Shown piece by piece: positions 35,922-49,627 of a DNA stretch of 64,000 nucleotides. The position numbers and the translations under genes are program-made. Below the pieces are notes generated by a model. The model saw only the letters and a program-made list of their open reading frames with translations. It ran no database searches and had not been told where the DNA came from. The stretch's first letter is position 1; each line of letters opens with the position of its first letter. This DNA comes from Flavobacterium sp. ACN2 (GTDB lineage Bacteria; Bacteroidota; Bacteroidia; Flavobacteriales; Flavobacteriaceae): assembly GCF_002303885.1 (NCBI RefSeq), contig NZ_MRCM01000002.1, positions 372,001-436,000 on the forward strand, read 5' to 3'.

Positions 35922-37526
35922 TTAGTACCCAGGATTTTGTTTCAATGTAGGGTTCGCCTGAATTGTCTTAGAAGGAATAGGCATTAAGTCTCTATATGAA
36001 TCTGTTGCCATACCATTCATTACGCCACCTTTCCATTGCCAGATTTTGCTTCCTCCTGTAAATTTTCCAAAACGAATTAAATCTGTTCTTCTGTGGCACT
36101 CCCAGAATAACTCTCTACCTCTTTCTGCCAAAAGAAAATCAAGAGTTAAATTTGCACTAGATATTGTAGTTGCTCCTGCTCTTGTTCTAATTTGGTTAAC
36201 ATAATCTACAGCAGTAGCCAAATTACCTGTAGTTGCACCACGTACAACAGCTTCAGCATACATTAAATAAGCATCAGAAACTCTGAATACTGGAAAATCA
36301 GTATCTGGAATATCAGTTCTTTGAGCTGGTGAACCATCCGATTTTTTATTAATATATTTAGTCACAGCATAACCATCTGTAAATGTTGAAATATTAGTAA
36401 TATCTAAAGCTTGTCCATCAGTATGGAATGTTCCTCTTTTATCTCCGGTAGCAGTTGCATCAGGAAAAAGAGCCACGAATTCTTTACGAGTTCTAGTACC
36501 GAACCAACCTCCGTCCATTCCTCTTGAAGCAGCATCTATACTTCCTCCAATAGCAGCGTGAATAATAAAACTCATTCCTCCACCAGTTGCTCTAATTGCA
36601 TTTCCATCACTTATGATTGGGAAAATAAATTCGTTTTGAGCACCATTTGTATTGTTATCTGCAGAGAATAAATAAGAATAAGGAACGTTTGCAAATGTAT
36701 ATCCTGAATTAATGATTTCAGTACATAAAGTTGCTACGTCATTGTTTCTTTCTGTTCCTGTATATACTTTAGAGTTCAAATAAATTTGAGCTAATAAAAA
36801 TTTAGCCGCTACCTTATCCACTCTACCGTATTCATTTGATCTAGCATTTGCTAAACTATTATCTAAATCTTTTAATTCAGACTCTACAAAAGCAAAAACT
36901 TCTGCTCTCGATTTTTGTACTGGATAAAAGAATCCAACCGGATCTGCTTCTGTTGTAATTGGCACATTACCAAACAAATCCATTAAGTTTGTATAAGAAT
37001 AAGCTCTTAAGAAACGAGCTTCTGCTCTAAAAGTTGCAATTTCAGCTTTTAGACTTGCATCAACACCTCTTGCTTCTAATTTCTCATCTGTAGTTTGTCT
37101 TAAAAATTCATTTGCCAAACTGATATGGTAAGATGCTCTAGAATAAGTTCCGTATAAAAACTCATTTACAGGAGACCATGTTTGTGTGTTTAATGTTGGC
37201 AAAGCACCATCAGCCCAAGCAATAACAGCCTCATCTGTAGGTAATTCTTGCGTTACAAAAAGCAAACGCAAGTAACTACTAAAATCCCCGCTAAGACCAG
37301 CAATATCTGCTTGTCCGTCACCATCATTTCCTCCTACATAAAGTCCAGCATATAATTTTGCTAAAACCTGCTTGTAAGATGCTGGATCTTCAAAAAAAGT
37401 TTCCGATAAAAATTCATCATCATCTTTTGGTGTCACGTTTAAATCGTCAGTACACGAAGTAAGCGTCATACTTATTCCTAAAATAAATAGGAAGAAATAA
37501 GATATATATTTAAATGATATTTTCAT
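35922..37526 (-). CDS. susD: SusD/RagB-family nutrient-binding lipoprotein
   Basis: 534 residues with a lipobox (SMTLTSCTDD), N-terminal helices of the SusD_2/SusD-like region, tetratricopeptide-like helices (FLRAYSYTNLMDLFGNVPIT) and a C-terminal RagB domain ending in LRELFWE-like (LLAERGRELFWECHRRTDLIRFG) and PIPSKTIQANPTLKQNPGY. It forms the lid of the SusC channel and binds oligosaccharides at the cell surface. It lies 36 bp downstream of susC and 19 bp upstream of susE, an operon. Confidence 0.96.
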   Translation of the reverse strand: MKISFKYISYFFLFILGISMTLTSCTDDLNVTPKDDDEFLSETFFEDPASYKQVLAKLYAGLYVGGNDGDGQADIAGLSGDFSSYLRLLFVTQELPTDEAVIAWADGALPTLNTQTWSPVNEFLYGTYSRASYHISLANEFLRQTTDEKLEARGVDASLKAEIATFRAEARFLRAYSYTNLMDLFGNVPITTEADPVGFFYPVQKSRAEVFAFVESELKDLDNSLANARSNEYGRVDKVAAKFLLAQIYLNSKVYTGTERNNDVATLCTEIINSGYTFANVPYSYLFSADNNTNGAQNEFIFPIISDGNAIRATGGGMSFIIHAAIGGSIDAASRGMDGGWFGTRTRKEFVALFPDATATGDKRGTFHTDGQALDITNISTFTDGYAVTKYINKKSDGSPAQRTDIPDTDFPVFRVSDAYLMYAEAVVRGATTGNLATAVDYVNQIRTRAGATTISSANLTLDFLLAERGRELFWECHRRTDLIRFGKFTGGSKIWQWKGGVMNGMATDSYRDLMPIPSKTIQANPTLKQNPGY

Positions 37527-37562
37527 TTTGTATGTTTTAAAATTTTGTTTTTCAATGTACTA

Positions 37563-40544
37563 TTAGAAACTTGCATTTACTCCAAACAAGAATGTTCTTG
37601 CTCTTGGATAAACGTTACCATCGATTCCGTTGAATTTCTCCGGATCTAATCCATCATATTTTGTAAGTACAAAAACATTTTGAACACCTGCTGAGAATCT
37701 TAAAGAAGCAGCTTTCAATAAAGCTTTATCCAAAGTATAACCAACTGTTACGTTATCTAATTTGATGAAAGAAGCATCTTTTACATAGTAATTAGATAAA
37801 TAACGCTGAGTTCCATTATCTTCATAAGTAAATCCAGTATTTAAATAATCTGAACTTACGTTTGATAAGTCTGTTTGTCTTCTTAAACCTGCATCTGAAT
37901 ATCCTAAGTTAGAATTTACGTTATCAAAAATGTAATTTCCTAAACTTGCTCTCCAGTTCATTGTAAAATCAAACTTTTTGTAGTTTAAAGTTGAGAATAA
38001 ACCGAAAGTATAATCTGCTGTTGGTTTTTTGTATCTGTAACGGTCATTTCCATCAATTTTACCATCTCCATTTCTGTCAACATAAGCTCCAGCGATAGGT
38101 TTTTTGTTTGCATCATACAATTGCTCGTATACAAAGAATGAATTTGGAGCAGATCCAACTGTATTAATTAAAACTTTATTTCCGTTTCCACCTTTAATAT
38201 TATCTCCTACTTCATAACCTTGGAAACCTTCAACAGTCTGACCTAAACTTTCAATTTTTTGGTCTAAATAAGTAGCATTAACCGCTACGTTCCAAGTTAA
38301 ATTATCTTTTTTGATGATATCTGACTGAAGGCTGAATTCAACCCCTTTAGTTCGTAAATCACCAATATTATTAAATCCTTGGTTTCTCAAGTTAGCACCA
38401 TCTGGCACTAATACATCAGCTAATAAGTCAGATGATTTTTTATCAAAATAGTTAACAGATCCAGTAATTCTATCTTTTAAGAATCCAAAATCAACTCCGA
38501 TATTCATCTCAGCCAATTCTTCCCATTTGATATTTTGGTTATATCCTTCTGGTCTAGCTGTTCTGTAAACAACACCATTAAATATATATTGAGTATTAAC
38601 AGTACCAAGTGTAACTCTTCTTAAATAGTCATACTGAGCAGAAATATCTTGCTGACCTGTAGTACCGTAACCAACTCTTAATTTCAAACTAGAAAGAGTT
38701 TCGTTATCTTTTAAGAAAGACTCTTCAGCAATATTCCATGCAAAAGCACCTCCCATAAAGTTACCCCATCTGTTTTCTTCAGAGAAACGAGAAGTTCCGT
38801 CTCTTCTGTAGTTTAAAGTCAATAAATATTTACTGTCCCAACCTAAATTCACACGTCCAAAATAAGATTGTAAATTGATATCTGGATCAGTAATAACATC
38901 TTCATTTCTACTTTCTGCTGGCTGAGTTAGAGCTCCAGATTGGTATTTTTCTTTTTGGAATAACTGATAGTTGTAACCAGCTGTAGCATCCAATTTAAGT
39001 TTTCCAAAAGTTTTGCTATACACAAAATATGCATTCAAGTTTTTATTTTGAAGATCATCTGTATAAGTATCATTATTACCTAAATTCACCCAGTTTCCAG
39101 AACTGAATGGGTTTGGCTGATATCCTAAAGCACTTTCTGTACTTTGTCTGTTGTATCCGCTACTATCGAATCTATCGATACCAGCTTCAGCAACAAATCT
39201 TAAATCTTCAAAGAAGTGGAATTTATAATCAAGGCTGATGTTACCCCATTTTCTAGTAGATTTAGATCTTTTATCTTCTTGATTTAATCTTGCAACTGGG
39301 TTTTTAGCAGGTAATAATGCTAAGTTTCCGTTTGGCTCCAACCATTCAAAATATCCTCCGTAACGAGAACCCGCTTCGTAAGGAGATTGTGTTGGATCAA
39401 AACTAATTGCAGAACCAATAACTGCATCTTCATCTTGAAATTGATTTTTGCTGAAAGATAAGTTTCCGCTAATATCAATTTTTAAGTGATTATCAAACAA
39501 TACTGGATTTAACGATATCGATGTCGTTGTTCTTTCAAAAGAAGTGTTTCTTAAGATTCCTGGATTATCAACATTACCAACAGATAAACGTACTGGTAAT
39601 TTATTGAATAAAGAACCGCTAACAGAGATATTATTGTTTGTTGTTAAAGCAGTATGGAAAATTTCATCTTGCCAATTTGTATTTGCAGTACCCATTAATG
39701 CTTTTTGAGCATCAGATCCTTTTGAGTTTACAAAACTTCTAAATTGATCTGCATTTAAAACATCAACTGTATTAGCTACTGTATTGATACCAACTTGAGA
39801 GCTGAAGTTCACTTTTACACCACCTTTAGTTCCTTTTTTAGTTGTAATTACGATTACACCATTTGCTGCACGTGAACCGTAAATAGCCGCTGCAGAAGCA
39901 TCTTTAAGAACTGTAAATGACTCAATATCATTTGGGTCAATTGTCGACAATATACTTGTAGCACCACTTGGAACAGCGTTGCTTAAAGGAAGTCCATCTA
40001 AAATAATCAATGGGTCGTTTGAAGCACTTAATGAAGATCCTCCACGAATTCTAATATCTGCTTTTGCTCCTGGAGCACCTCCTCCAACAACATTTACACC
40101 AGCAATACGTCCACCAATCAAAGATTCTGGAGTAACGTTGATACCTTTATTAAATTCTTTGGCTGAAATTTGAGAAACAGATCCTGTTGCATCTTTTTTC
40201 TTAACAGTTCCGTAACCCACTTGCACTACAACTTCTTGCAATTGATTGGTATCCTCTTCTAAAGATACTGGCAAGTTTTTCTGACCATTAAAGACAATAG
40301 TCGCTGTTTTGTATCCAATAAATGAAACTAAAATCTTGTCTCCATTTTTTAAATTTGGCAATTGGAATTTACCATCAAAATCTGTAGAGGTACCAGTTGC
40401 GGAACCTTGTACATTTACATTTACCCCTGGTATTGGCTGACCTGTGGCATGATCAGTTACTACTCCACTTAAAGTACTCTGAGCTAGTACTGTAAACGGA
40501 AGCAGAAGGAATAAAAATAACAACTTTTTGTAAATTGTTTTCAT
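37563..40544 (-). CDS. susC: SusC-family TonB-dependent oligosaccharide transporter
   Basis: 993 residues: signal peptide, a carboxypeptidase-regulatory-like N-terminal domain (STLSGVVTDHATGQPIPGVNV), the plug (VVVQVGYGTVKKKDATGSVSQIS, GRIAGVNVVGGGAPG, IRIRGGSSL), and a 22-strand outer-membrane barrel ending in FLFGVNASF. It imports maltodextrins through the outer membrane with TonB energy and SusD as lid. First gene of the susCDE operon; promoter at 40639-40611, with a LacI regulator gene divergently arranged. Confidence 0.97.
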   Translation of the reverse strand: MKTIYKKLLFLFLLLPFTVLAQSTLSGVVTDHATGQPIPGVNVNVQGSATGTSTDFDGKFQLPNLKNGDKILVSFIGYKTATIVFNGQKNLPVSLEEDTNQLQEVVVQVGYGTVKKKDATGSVSQISAKEFNKGINVTPESLIGGRIAGVNVVGGGAPGAKADIRIRGGSSLSASNDPLIILDGLPLSNAVPSGATSILSTIDPNDIESFTVLKDASAAAIYGSRAANGVIVITTKKGTKGGVKVNFSSQVGINTVANTVDVLNADQFRSFVNSKGSDAQKALMGTANTNWQDEIFHTALTTNNNISVSGSLFNKLPVRLSVGNVDNPGILRNTSFERTTTSISLNPVLFDNHLKIDISGNLSFSKNQFQDEDAVIGSAISFDPTQSPYEAGSRYGGYFEWLEPNGNLALLPAKNPVARLNQEDKRSKSTRKWGNISLDYKFHFFEDLRFVAEAGIDRFDSSGYNRQSTESALGYQPNPFSSGNWVNLGNNDTYTDDLQNKNLNAYFVYSKTFGKLKLDATAGYNYQLFQKEKYQSGALTQPAESRNEDVITDPDINLQSYFGRVNLGWDSKYLLTLNYRRDGTSRFSEENRWGNFMGGAFAWNIAEESFLKDNETLSSLKLRVGYGTTGQQDISAQYDYLRRVTLGTVNTQYIFNGVVYRTARPEGYNQNIKWEELAEMNIGVDFGFLKDRITGSVNYFDKKSSDLLADVLVPDGANLRNQGFNNIGDLRTKGVEFSLQSDIIKKDNLTWNVAVNATYLDQKIESLGQTVEGFQGYEVGDNIKGGNGNKVLINTVGSAPNSFFVYEQLYDANKKPIAGAYVDRNGDGKIDGNDRYRYKKPTADYTFGLFSTLNYKKFDFTMNWRASLGNYIFDNVNSNLGYSDAGLRRQTDLSNVSSDYLNTGFTYEDNGTQRYLSNYYVKDASFIKLDNVTVGYTLDKALLKAASLRFSAGVQNVFVLTKYDGLDPEKFNGIDGNVYPRARTFLFGVNASF

Positions 40545-40780
40545 ACTTTTTGTTTAAATTAGTTTTGAGTTTTTGACTGTTAGTTAAGTTTTTAATTTTA
40601 CTTCGAACTCCAAAATTATGAATTTATTAACATGCTCAACCAGAGACAATTTTTATTGCTTTACGAAAACGTGGTAGTGTTGAAAACTTTCTATTTTTTG
40701 TAATCTTTTAGCGTTAAAATTGCAAATACCAAAAATATTGCACACCTTTATTATTAATTAGATTTTTTTCAATTAACTCC
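40545..40780. promoter_or_regulatory. Divergent regulatory region between susC and the LacI gene
   Basis: 236 bp between the outward-facing susC and LacI-family gene. It holds the susC promoter (40611-40639, minus strand), an 18-mer at 40590-40607 that recurs upstream of the sugar MFS gene, and a short dyad ACG-AAAA-CGT near 40663, a possible operator core. No ORF is seen. Confidence 0.6.
40611..40639 (-). promoter_or_regulatory. Promoter of susCDE
   Basis: Read on the minus strand: TTG (40639-40637), 18-nt spacer, TAATTTTG (40618-40611). The leader to the susC ATG is about 60 nt. The nearby 18-mer 40590-40607 falls at or just after the predicted start, a plausible place for repression. Confidence 0.75.
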
Positions 40781-41812
40781 ATGAAACGTAAAATAACCCT
40801 CAAACAGATTGCAAAAGAGCTTGACGTGTCTATCTCAACTGTCTCAAAATCACTTAGAAACAGTCTAGAAATTGGCGAAGAAACACGACTAAAAGTGCAG
40901 GCTTTTGCGAAGTTTTACAACTACAAGCCCAACAATATTGCCCTTAGTTTAAAGAACCGAAAAACCAAGAGTATCGGGATTATTATTCCAGAAATCGTAC
41001 ACTACTTTTTCTCTACTGTCATCAACGGAGTAGAACAGGTTGCAAACGAATACGGATACAGCGTAGTTATCTGTGTATCAGACGATTCTTTTGACAAAGA
41101 AGTTCTAAATATGGAGATGTTAGCCAACGGAAGTATCGATGGTTTTATCATGTCTCTTTCTAAAGAAACACAATTTAAAGGCGACTTTCATCATATTACC
41201 GAAGTGATCAACCAAGGAATGCCTGTAGTAATGTTTGATCGCGTTACAAACGATATATTATGCGATAAAGTAATTATTGATGATAAATCTGCAGCCTATG
41301 AAGCAGTTCAAAGTTTAATTGACAACGGCCGCAAAAAGATCGCTCTGGTAACTACGGTCGATTATGTAAGTGTTGGAAAACTGAGAACCGACGGCTACGA
41401 AAAAGCATTATTAGACAATGGATTGCCTTTTAATGAAGATTTAATCATAAAAATTGAAGATGTAGAAACTTGCGAAATAACCATTAGTCAGCTTTTGCAT
41501 GAAAGAGCTTTCGATGCCGTTTTTGCTGTAAATGAGCTTTTTGCTGTAACAATTATCAAAACAGCAAATAAAATGGGACTAAAAGTTCCTGAAGATTTAG
41601 CTGTAATTGCATTTACTGACGGAATCATTTCAAAATACTCGACTCCAACAATTACAACCGTTAGTCAAAGTGGAGAAAAAATGGGCAATAAAGCAGCAAA
41701 AATGCTTATTGAAAGACTTGAAGCAGAAGAAGATGACGACGAAGAACATACTGAAAATTACACCACAGAAGTTATAGAAACTCATTTAATAAAAAGAGAA
41801 TCTACTGACTAA
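40781..41812 (+). CDS. LacI-family transcriptional regulator of the starch locus
   Basis: 343 residues. The N-terminal DNA-binding helix-turn-helix reads ITLKQIAKELDVSISTVSKSLRNS, the hinge helix is in NYKPNNIALSLKNRK, and the periplasmic-binding-like effector domain follows (SIGIIIPEIVHYFFSTVINGVE through FTDGIISKYSTPTITTV). It is divergent from susCDE and upstream of the catabolic genes, so it probably senses maltose or a glucoside and controls both. It contrasts with Bacteroides, where SusR, an unrelated regulator, is used. A terminator follows at 41836. Confidence 0.93.
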   Translation: MKRKITLKQIAKELDVSISTVSKSLRNSLEIGEETRLKVQAFAKFYNYKPNNIALSLKNRKTKSIGIIIPEIVHYFFSTVINGVEQVANEYGYSVVICVSDDSFDKEVLNMEMLANGSIDGFIMSLSKETQFKGDFHHITEVINQGMPVVMFDRVTNDILCDKVIIDDKSAAYEAVQSLIDNGRKKIALVTTVDYVSVGKLRTDGYEKALLDNGLPFNEDLIIKIEDVETCEITISQLLHERAFDAVFAVNELFAVTIIKTANKMGLKVPEDLAVIAFTDGIISKYSTPTITTVSQSGEKMGNKAAKMLIERLEAEEDDDEEHTENYTTEVIETHLIKRESTD

Positions 41813-41835
41813 AAAACTTAAAATCAACACTTTCT

Positions 41836-41862
41836 AAAGCCATAAATAATATTTATGGCTTT
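41836..41862 (+). terminator. Terminator of the LacI-family gene
   Basis: A perfect 12-bp stem (AAAGCCATAAAT / ATTTATGGCTTT) with a 3-nt loop and T tail, 24 bp after the stop codon. Confidence 0.92.
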
Positions 41863-41912
41863 TTTATTAGCATATATAAAAAAATAATTTATAATTTTAC
41901 GCCCGTCAAGGC

Positions 41913-41963
41913 TTTTAGTTTTACTTCGAAAAGAACAAAGTTTTGATAAGCAAAGCGCTTATC
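41913..41963 (+). promoter_or_regulatory. Candidate operator upstream of the sugar MFS gene
   Basis: Two elements: an 18-mer at 41913-41930 identical but for one base to the one in the susC leader, and a dyad GATAAGC-5nt-GCTTATC at 41945-41963 that resembles operators of LacI-family repressors. The sugar MFS start codon lies 24 bp beyond. No exact TAnnTTTG box was found. Confidence 0.5.
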
Positions 41964-41986
41964 GTATAATTTTTCAAATTACGATA

Positions 41987-43504
41987 ATGGAAAAGCGTAA
42001 ATTAAGTTTCTGGGAAATTTGGAACATGAGTTTCGGTTTCTTAGGAATACAATTTGGTTTTGCACTGCAAAACGCAAATACTTCAAGAATTTTTGAAACC
42101 CTTGGTGCTAAAATAGATGAAATCCCAATTTTGTGGATTGCTGCGCCTGTTTCAGGTTTAATTATTCAGCCCGTTATTGGTTATTTCAGTGATAGAACTT
42201 GGACTCGTTTAGGGAGACGACGCCCCTATTTTTTAATTGGCGCTATTTTGTCATCGATGGCTTTGTTCGTAATGCCCAACTCTCCAACTTTATGGATTGC
42301 TGCAGGAACTTTATGGATAATGGATGCTTCGATCAACGTTTCAATGGAACCTTTCCGTGCTTTTGTAGGCGATAATTTACCCGACCATCAGCGTGCCTTG
42401 GGCTTTGTTATGCAGAGTTTCTTTATTGGTACCGGTGCCGTTGTTGGTTCTGTTCTGCCCTATCTTTTCACAAATGTTTTTGATGTCAGCAATGTTGCGC
42501 CAAAAGGAATTATTCCAGATGCCGTAAAATGGTCATTTTATATTGGCGGAATCGTTTTTCTGCTTTCCGTTTTATGGACCGTTTTTAAATCAACCGAATA
42601 TACGCCTGAAGAACTTCATGCTTTTGAAGCAAACAGCAAAAAAGACTCCGAAGGCATATCAAATTCTGAAACAGAATCTGGCGTTTCTACAAAAAAACAA
42701 TTGCTTTTAGGATTACTGTTTGCTGGTATCGGAGCATTAATTTCATTTTTAATTTTCGAAAACAGTCTGGCAAAAGAACTTTACATTCTATTTATCGGTC
42801 TAATTTTCATGGGTGTTTTATTTGTAATTGCATCGCAATTACGAACAAAAAAAGTTCAGAATGGTTTTACCATAATCATGACCGATTTATTGAATATGCC
42901 AAAAACAATGCAAAAATTAGCTTGGGTTCAATTTTTCTCTTGGTTTGCGCTTTTCTCAATGTGGATTTATACAACTCAAGCAGTCACTCAGCATATTTTT
43001 GGAACTACAGATACAACTTCGAAAACCTACAATGATGCCGCCGACTGGGTTTCGGTATTGTTTACAGTTTACAACGGAATTGCCGCTGCAGTTGCCTTTT
43101 TACTGCCAATTATTGCAAAAAAAGTAGGCGTTAGAGCAACACACTTATTGGCTTTATGCGCTGGAGGTGTTGGTTTAATTTCAATTTATTTTATTGGTGA
43201 CAAACAAATGCTTATCCTTCCAATGCTGGGAGTTGGTATTGCATGGGCGAGTATTTTATCAATGCCTTATGCGATGTTGTCTGGTGCTTTGCCAGCTGCA
43301 AAAATGGGTTATTATATGGGAGTTTTTAACTTTTTCGTAGTAATTCCGCAAATCGTAGCCGCTACGATATTAGGATTCGTAATCAAACAATTCTTCCATA
43401 ATGAACCTATTTACGCTCTAATAATTGGAGGTATATCAATGATTTTCGCAGGATTATTGACTCTTAGAGTAAATAGTAAAACTAAAATTGAAATCCATGA
43501 ATAA
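41987..43504 (+). CDS. Sugar MFS transporter (SLC45/GPH-like), probable maltose importer
   Basis: 505 residues with about 12 membrane helices. It begins SFWEIWNMSFGFLGIQFGFALQNANTSRIFE, a hallmark of bacterial SLC45-type disaccharide transporters, with PVIGYFSDRTWTRLGRRRPY in the first cytoplasmic loop. A hydrophilic stretch (residues 210-235) is the central loop. It heads a block with beta-phosphoglucomutase and GH65, so maltose or a short maltodextrin is the likely substrate. Its stop overlaps the next start by 8 bp. Confidence 0.9.
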   Translation: MEKRKLSFWEIWNMSFGFLGIQFGFALQNANTSRIFETLGAKIDEIPILWIAAPVSGLIIQPVIGYFSDRTWTRLGRRRPYFLIGAILSSMALFVMPNSPTLWIAAGTLWIMDASINVSMEPFRAFVGDNLPDHQRALGFVMQSFFIGTGAVVGSVLPYLFTNVFDVSNVAPKGIIPDAVKWSFYIGGIVFLLSVLWTVFKSTEYTPEELHAFEANSKKDSEGISNSETESGVSTKKQLLLGLLFAGIGALISFLIFENSLAKELYILFIGLIFMGVLFVIASQLRTKKVQNGFTIIMTDLLNMPKTMQKLAWVQFFSWFALFSMWIYTTQAVTQHIFGTTDTTSKTYNDAADWVSVLFTVYNGIAAAVAFLLPIIAKKVGVRATHLLALCAGGVGLISIYFIGDKQMLILPMLGVGIAWASILSMPYAMLSGALPAAKMGYYMGVFNFFVVIPQIVAATILGFVIKQFFHNEPIYALIIGGISMIFAGLLTLRVNSKTKIEIHE

Positions 43505-44156
43505 TAAAAAAGCATTCATCTTCGATCTTGACGGCGTGATCGTTGATACCGCTAAATACCACTTTTTGGCTTGGCAAAAAATTGCTCAGTCGTTAAATAT
43601 AAATTTTACGCATGAAGACAACGAACTTTTAAAAGGTGTAAGCCGAGTTCGTTCGTTGGATATTATACTTGGATTAGGCAATGTTCAGGCTTCGCAAGAG
43701 GACAAAGACAAATGGTTAATTCAAAAAAACGAAGATTATTTATCTTATTTAGTTGACATGGATGAAAGTGAGGTTCTTCCAGGAGTTTTAAAAATTCTAA
43801 AACTATTAAAAGAGAAAAATCAAGGTATTGCATTGGGTTCTGCCAGCAAAAATGCAAGACCAATTTTAGAAAAAACTGGAGTTCTATCTTACTTCGATGT
43901 TATTGTTGACGGAAATGACGTTACCAATGCAAAACCAGACCCAGAAGTTTTCTTAAAAGCGGCTCAATTATTACATATTGATCCAAGAAATTCAATCGTA
44001 TTTGAAGATTCTGTTGCCGGAATTCAGGCAGCAAACATCGCAGAAATGGTAAGTGTTGGAATTGGTGAGGAAACAATTTTACATGAAGCTGATCATATTT
44101 TTAAAGATTTTACCCAAATCGAAACAAGCTTTATTAACGATTTAATTAGTCAATAA
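43497..44156 (+). CDS. pgmB: Beta-phosphoglucomutase
   Basis: 219 residues from the ATG at 43497; the TTG at 43488 adds three unlikely residues. HAD-fold enzyme converting beta-glucose-1-phosphate to glucose-6-phosphate. The nucleophile Asp and second Asp are in FIFDLDGVIVDTAKYH, the substrate loop is LKGVSRVRSLDIIL, then GSASKNA, KPDPEVFLKAA and the metal Asp in VFEDSVAGIQAA. The ATG overlaps the transporter stop by 8 bp. It consumes the product of the GH65 phosphorylase downstream. Confidence 0.95.
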   Translation: MNNKKAFIFDLDGVIVDTAKYHFLAWQKIAQSLNINFTHEDNELLKGVSRVRSLDIILGLGNVQASQEDKDKWLIQKNEDYLSYLVDMDESEVLPGVLKILKLLKEKNQGIALGSASKNARPILEKTGVLSYFDVIVDGNDVTNAKPDPEVFLKAAQLLHIDPRNSIVFEDSVAGIQAANIAEMVSVGIGEETILHEADHIFKDFTQIETSFINDLISQ

Positions 44157-44159
44157 GAA

Positions 44160-44303
44160 AATTTGATAATTAGATAATTTCTAAAATGAGAATTATTTAA
44201 TGATCAGATCGACAAATTATTTCACTTAAAAAAAACGTAGAACAACCAAGCAGTTCAAAAGGTAAAAAAAGCGTCAAAAAAATAATTATCTAATTATCAA
44301 ATT
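44160..44303. repeat. 20-bp perfect inverted repeat flanking the pgmB-GH65 gap
   Basis: A 20-bp arm at 44160-44179 (AATTTGATAATTAGATAATT) recurs exactly inverted at 44284-44303. Related words (TCAAATTG, CATTATCTAATT) follow up to 44345. The intervening 104 bp has no gene. It resembles a mobile-like intergenic repeat that could stop or stabilise transcription between pgmB and the phosphorylase. Confidence 0.85.
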
Positions 44304-44349
44304 GACACATTTTCTAATTCCTCAAATTGCCACATTATCTAATTTAAAA

Positions 44350-48796
<4,447 letters not shown>

Positions 48797-48801
48797 TTTT
48801 T

Positions 48802-48840
48802 AAAGACAAGTAATTAACCCCAAGATTACTTGTCTTTTTT
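48802..48840 (+). terminator. Terminator after susB
   Basis: A perfect 13-bp stem (AAAGACAAGTAAT / ATTACTTGTCTTT) with a 10-nt loop and eight T residues, 5 bp past the stop. Confidence 0.93.
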
Positions 48841-48860
48841 TTAAATTGCAAAAAGCTTAT

Positions 48861-48886
48861 CCTAACAGGTTTCAAAATCTGTTAGG
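48861..48886. repeat. Short inverted repeat CCTAACAG/CTGTTAGG
   Basis: An 8-bp perfect hairpin arm pair with a 10-nt loop in the gap before the esterase-like gene, a typical intergenic hairpin repeat in this window. Confidence 0.6.
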
Positions 48887-48919
48887 CATAAATCATAATC
48901 CTACTTAAATCCGATTTAA

Positions 48920-49615
48920 ATGAATTACAAATCAAGCTTTTTAATTATTTTAATAACACTTTTGACTCTTAACAGCTACTCTCAACAGAAAGTTGCAGCG
49001 AAATATGATTATTTATTATACGTGCTAAAAGACTATTCAAAAGAAAATAAAAAATATCCACTTGTAATTTATCTTCATGGCGGAGGGCAGAAAGGAAATG
49101 ATTTAAATAAGCTCAAAACATACGGTTTACCTTATTTAGTTGAAAAAGGACAAAATTTTGATTTTATAATTGCTTCGCCTCAATGTCCAGATAATAAATA
49201 CTGGTCGACAGAAAATTGGTTTGAAACATTATTTGCCGATTTAGAAGCAAAATATAGAATTGATAAAAGCAGAATTTACATTACCGGAATTAGCATGGGC
49301 GGTTACGGAGCTTACATTACAGCTCTAGACTTTCCTGACCAATTTGCTGCAGTTGTTGCGCTTTGCGGCGGAATTAACGACAGCGATTTAACGAGAGTTT
49401 GCAATCTTAGTAAAATTCCAATTTGGGCTTTTCATGGCACAGCCGATGATAAAATCCCATTTAGTGAAACGGAAAGAATTGCAAAAGGTCTTGAATCGTG
49501 TGAAACTAAGAATAAATTCAAGTTTACTCGTTTAGAAAATGAAGGACATGAGATTCAATATCTCTATGAAACAAATCCTGAAATTTATAAATGGATGCTT
49601 GAACAAAAGAAATAA
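48920..49615 (+). CDS. Alpha/beta-hydrolase, esterase or peptidase-like, exported
   Basis: 231 residues with a signal peptide (FLIILITLLTLNSYSQQ). Catalytic Ser in GISMGGYGAY, Asp in FHGTADDKIPF and His in NEGHEIQY give the classical triad, with oxyanion-region segment IYLHGGGQKG. It belongs to the dienelactone-hydrolase/phospholipase-carboxylesterase type. The substrate is unknown; location between amylolytic genes suggests a role in removing acyl groups or a moonlighting hydrolase. Confidence 0.85.
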   Translation: MNYKSSFLIILITLLTLNSYSQQKVAAKYDYLLYVLKDYSKENKKYPLVIYLHGGGQKGNDLNKLKTYGLPYLVEKGQNFDFIIASPQCPDNKYWSTENWFETLFADLEAKYRIDKSRIYITGISMGGYGAYITALDFPDQFAAVVALCGGINDSDLTRVCNLSKIPIWAFHGTADDKIPFSETERIAKGLESCETKNKFKFTRLENEGHEIQYLYETNPEIYKWMLEQKK

Positions 49616-49627
49616 AAATTACAAACT

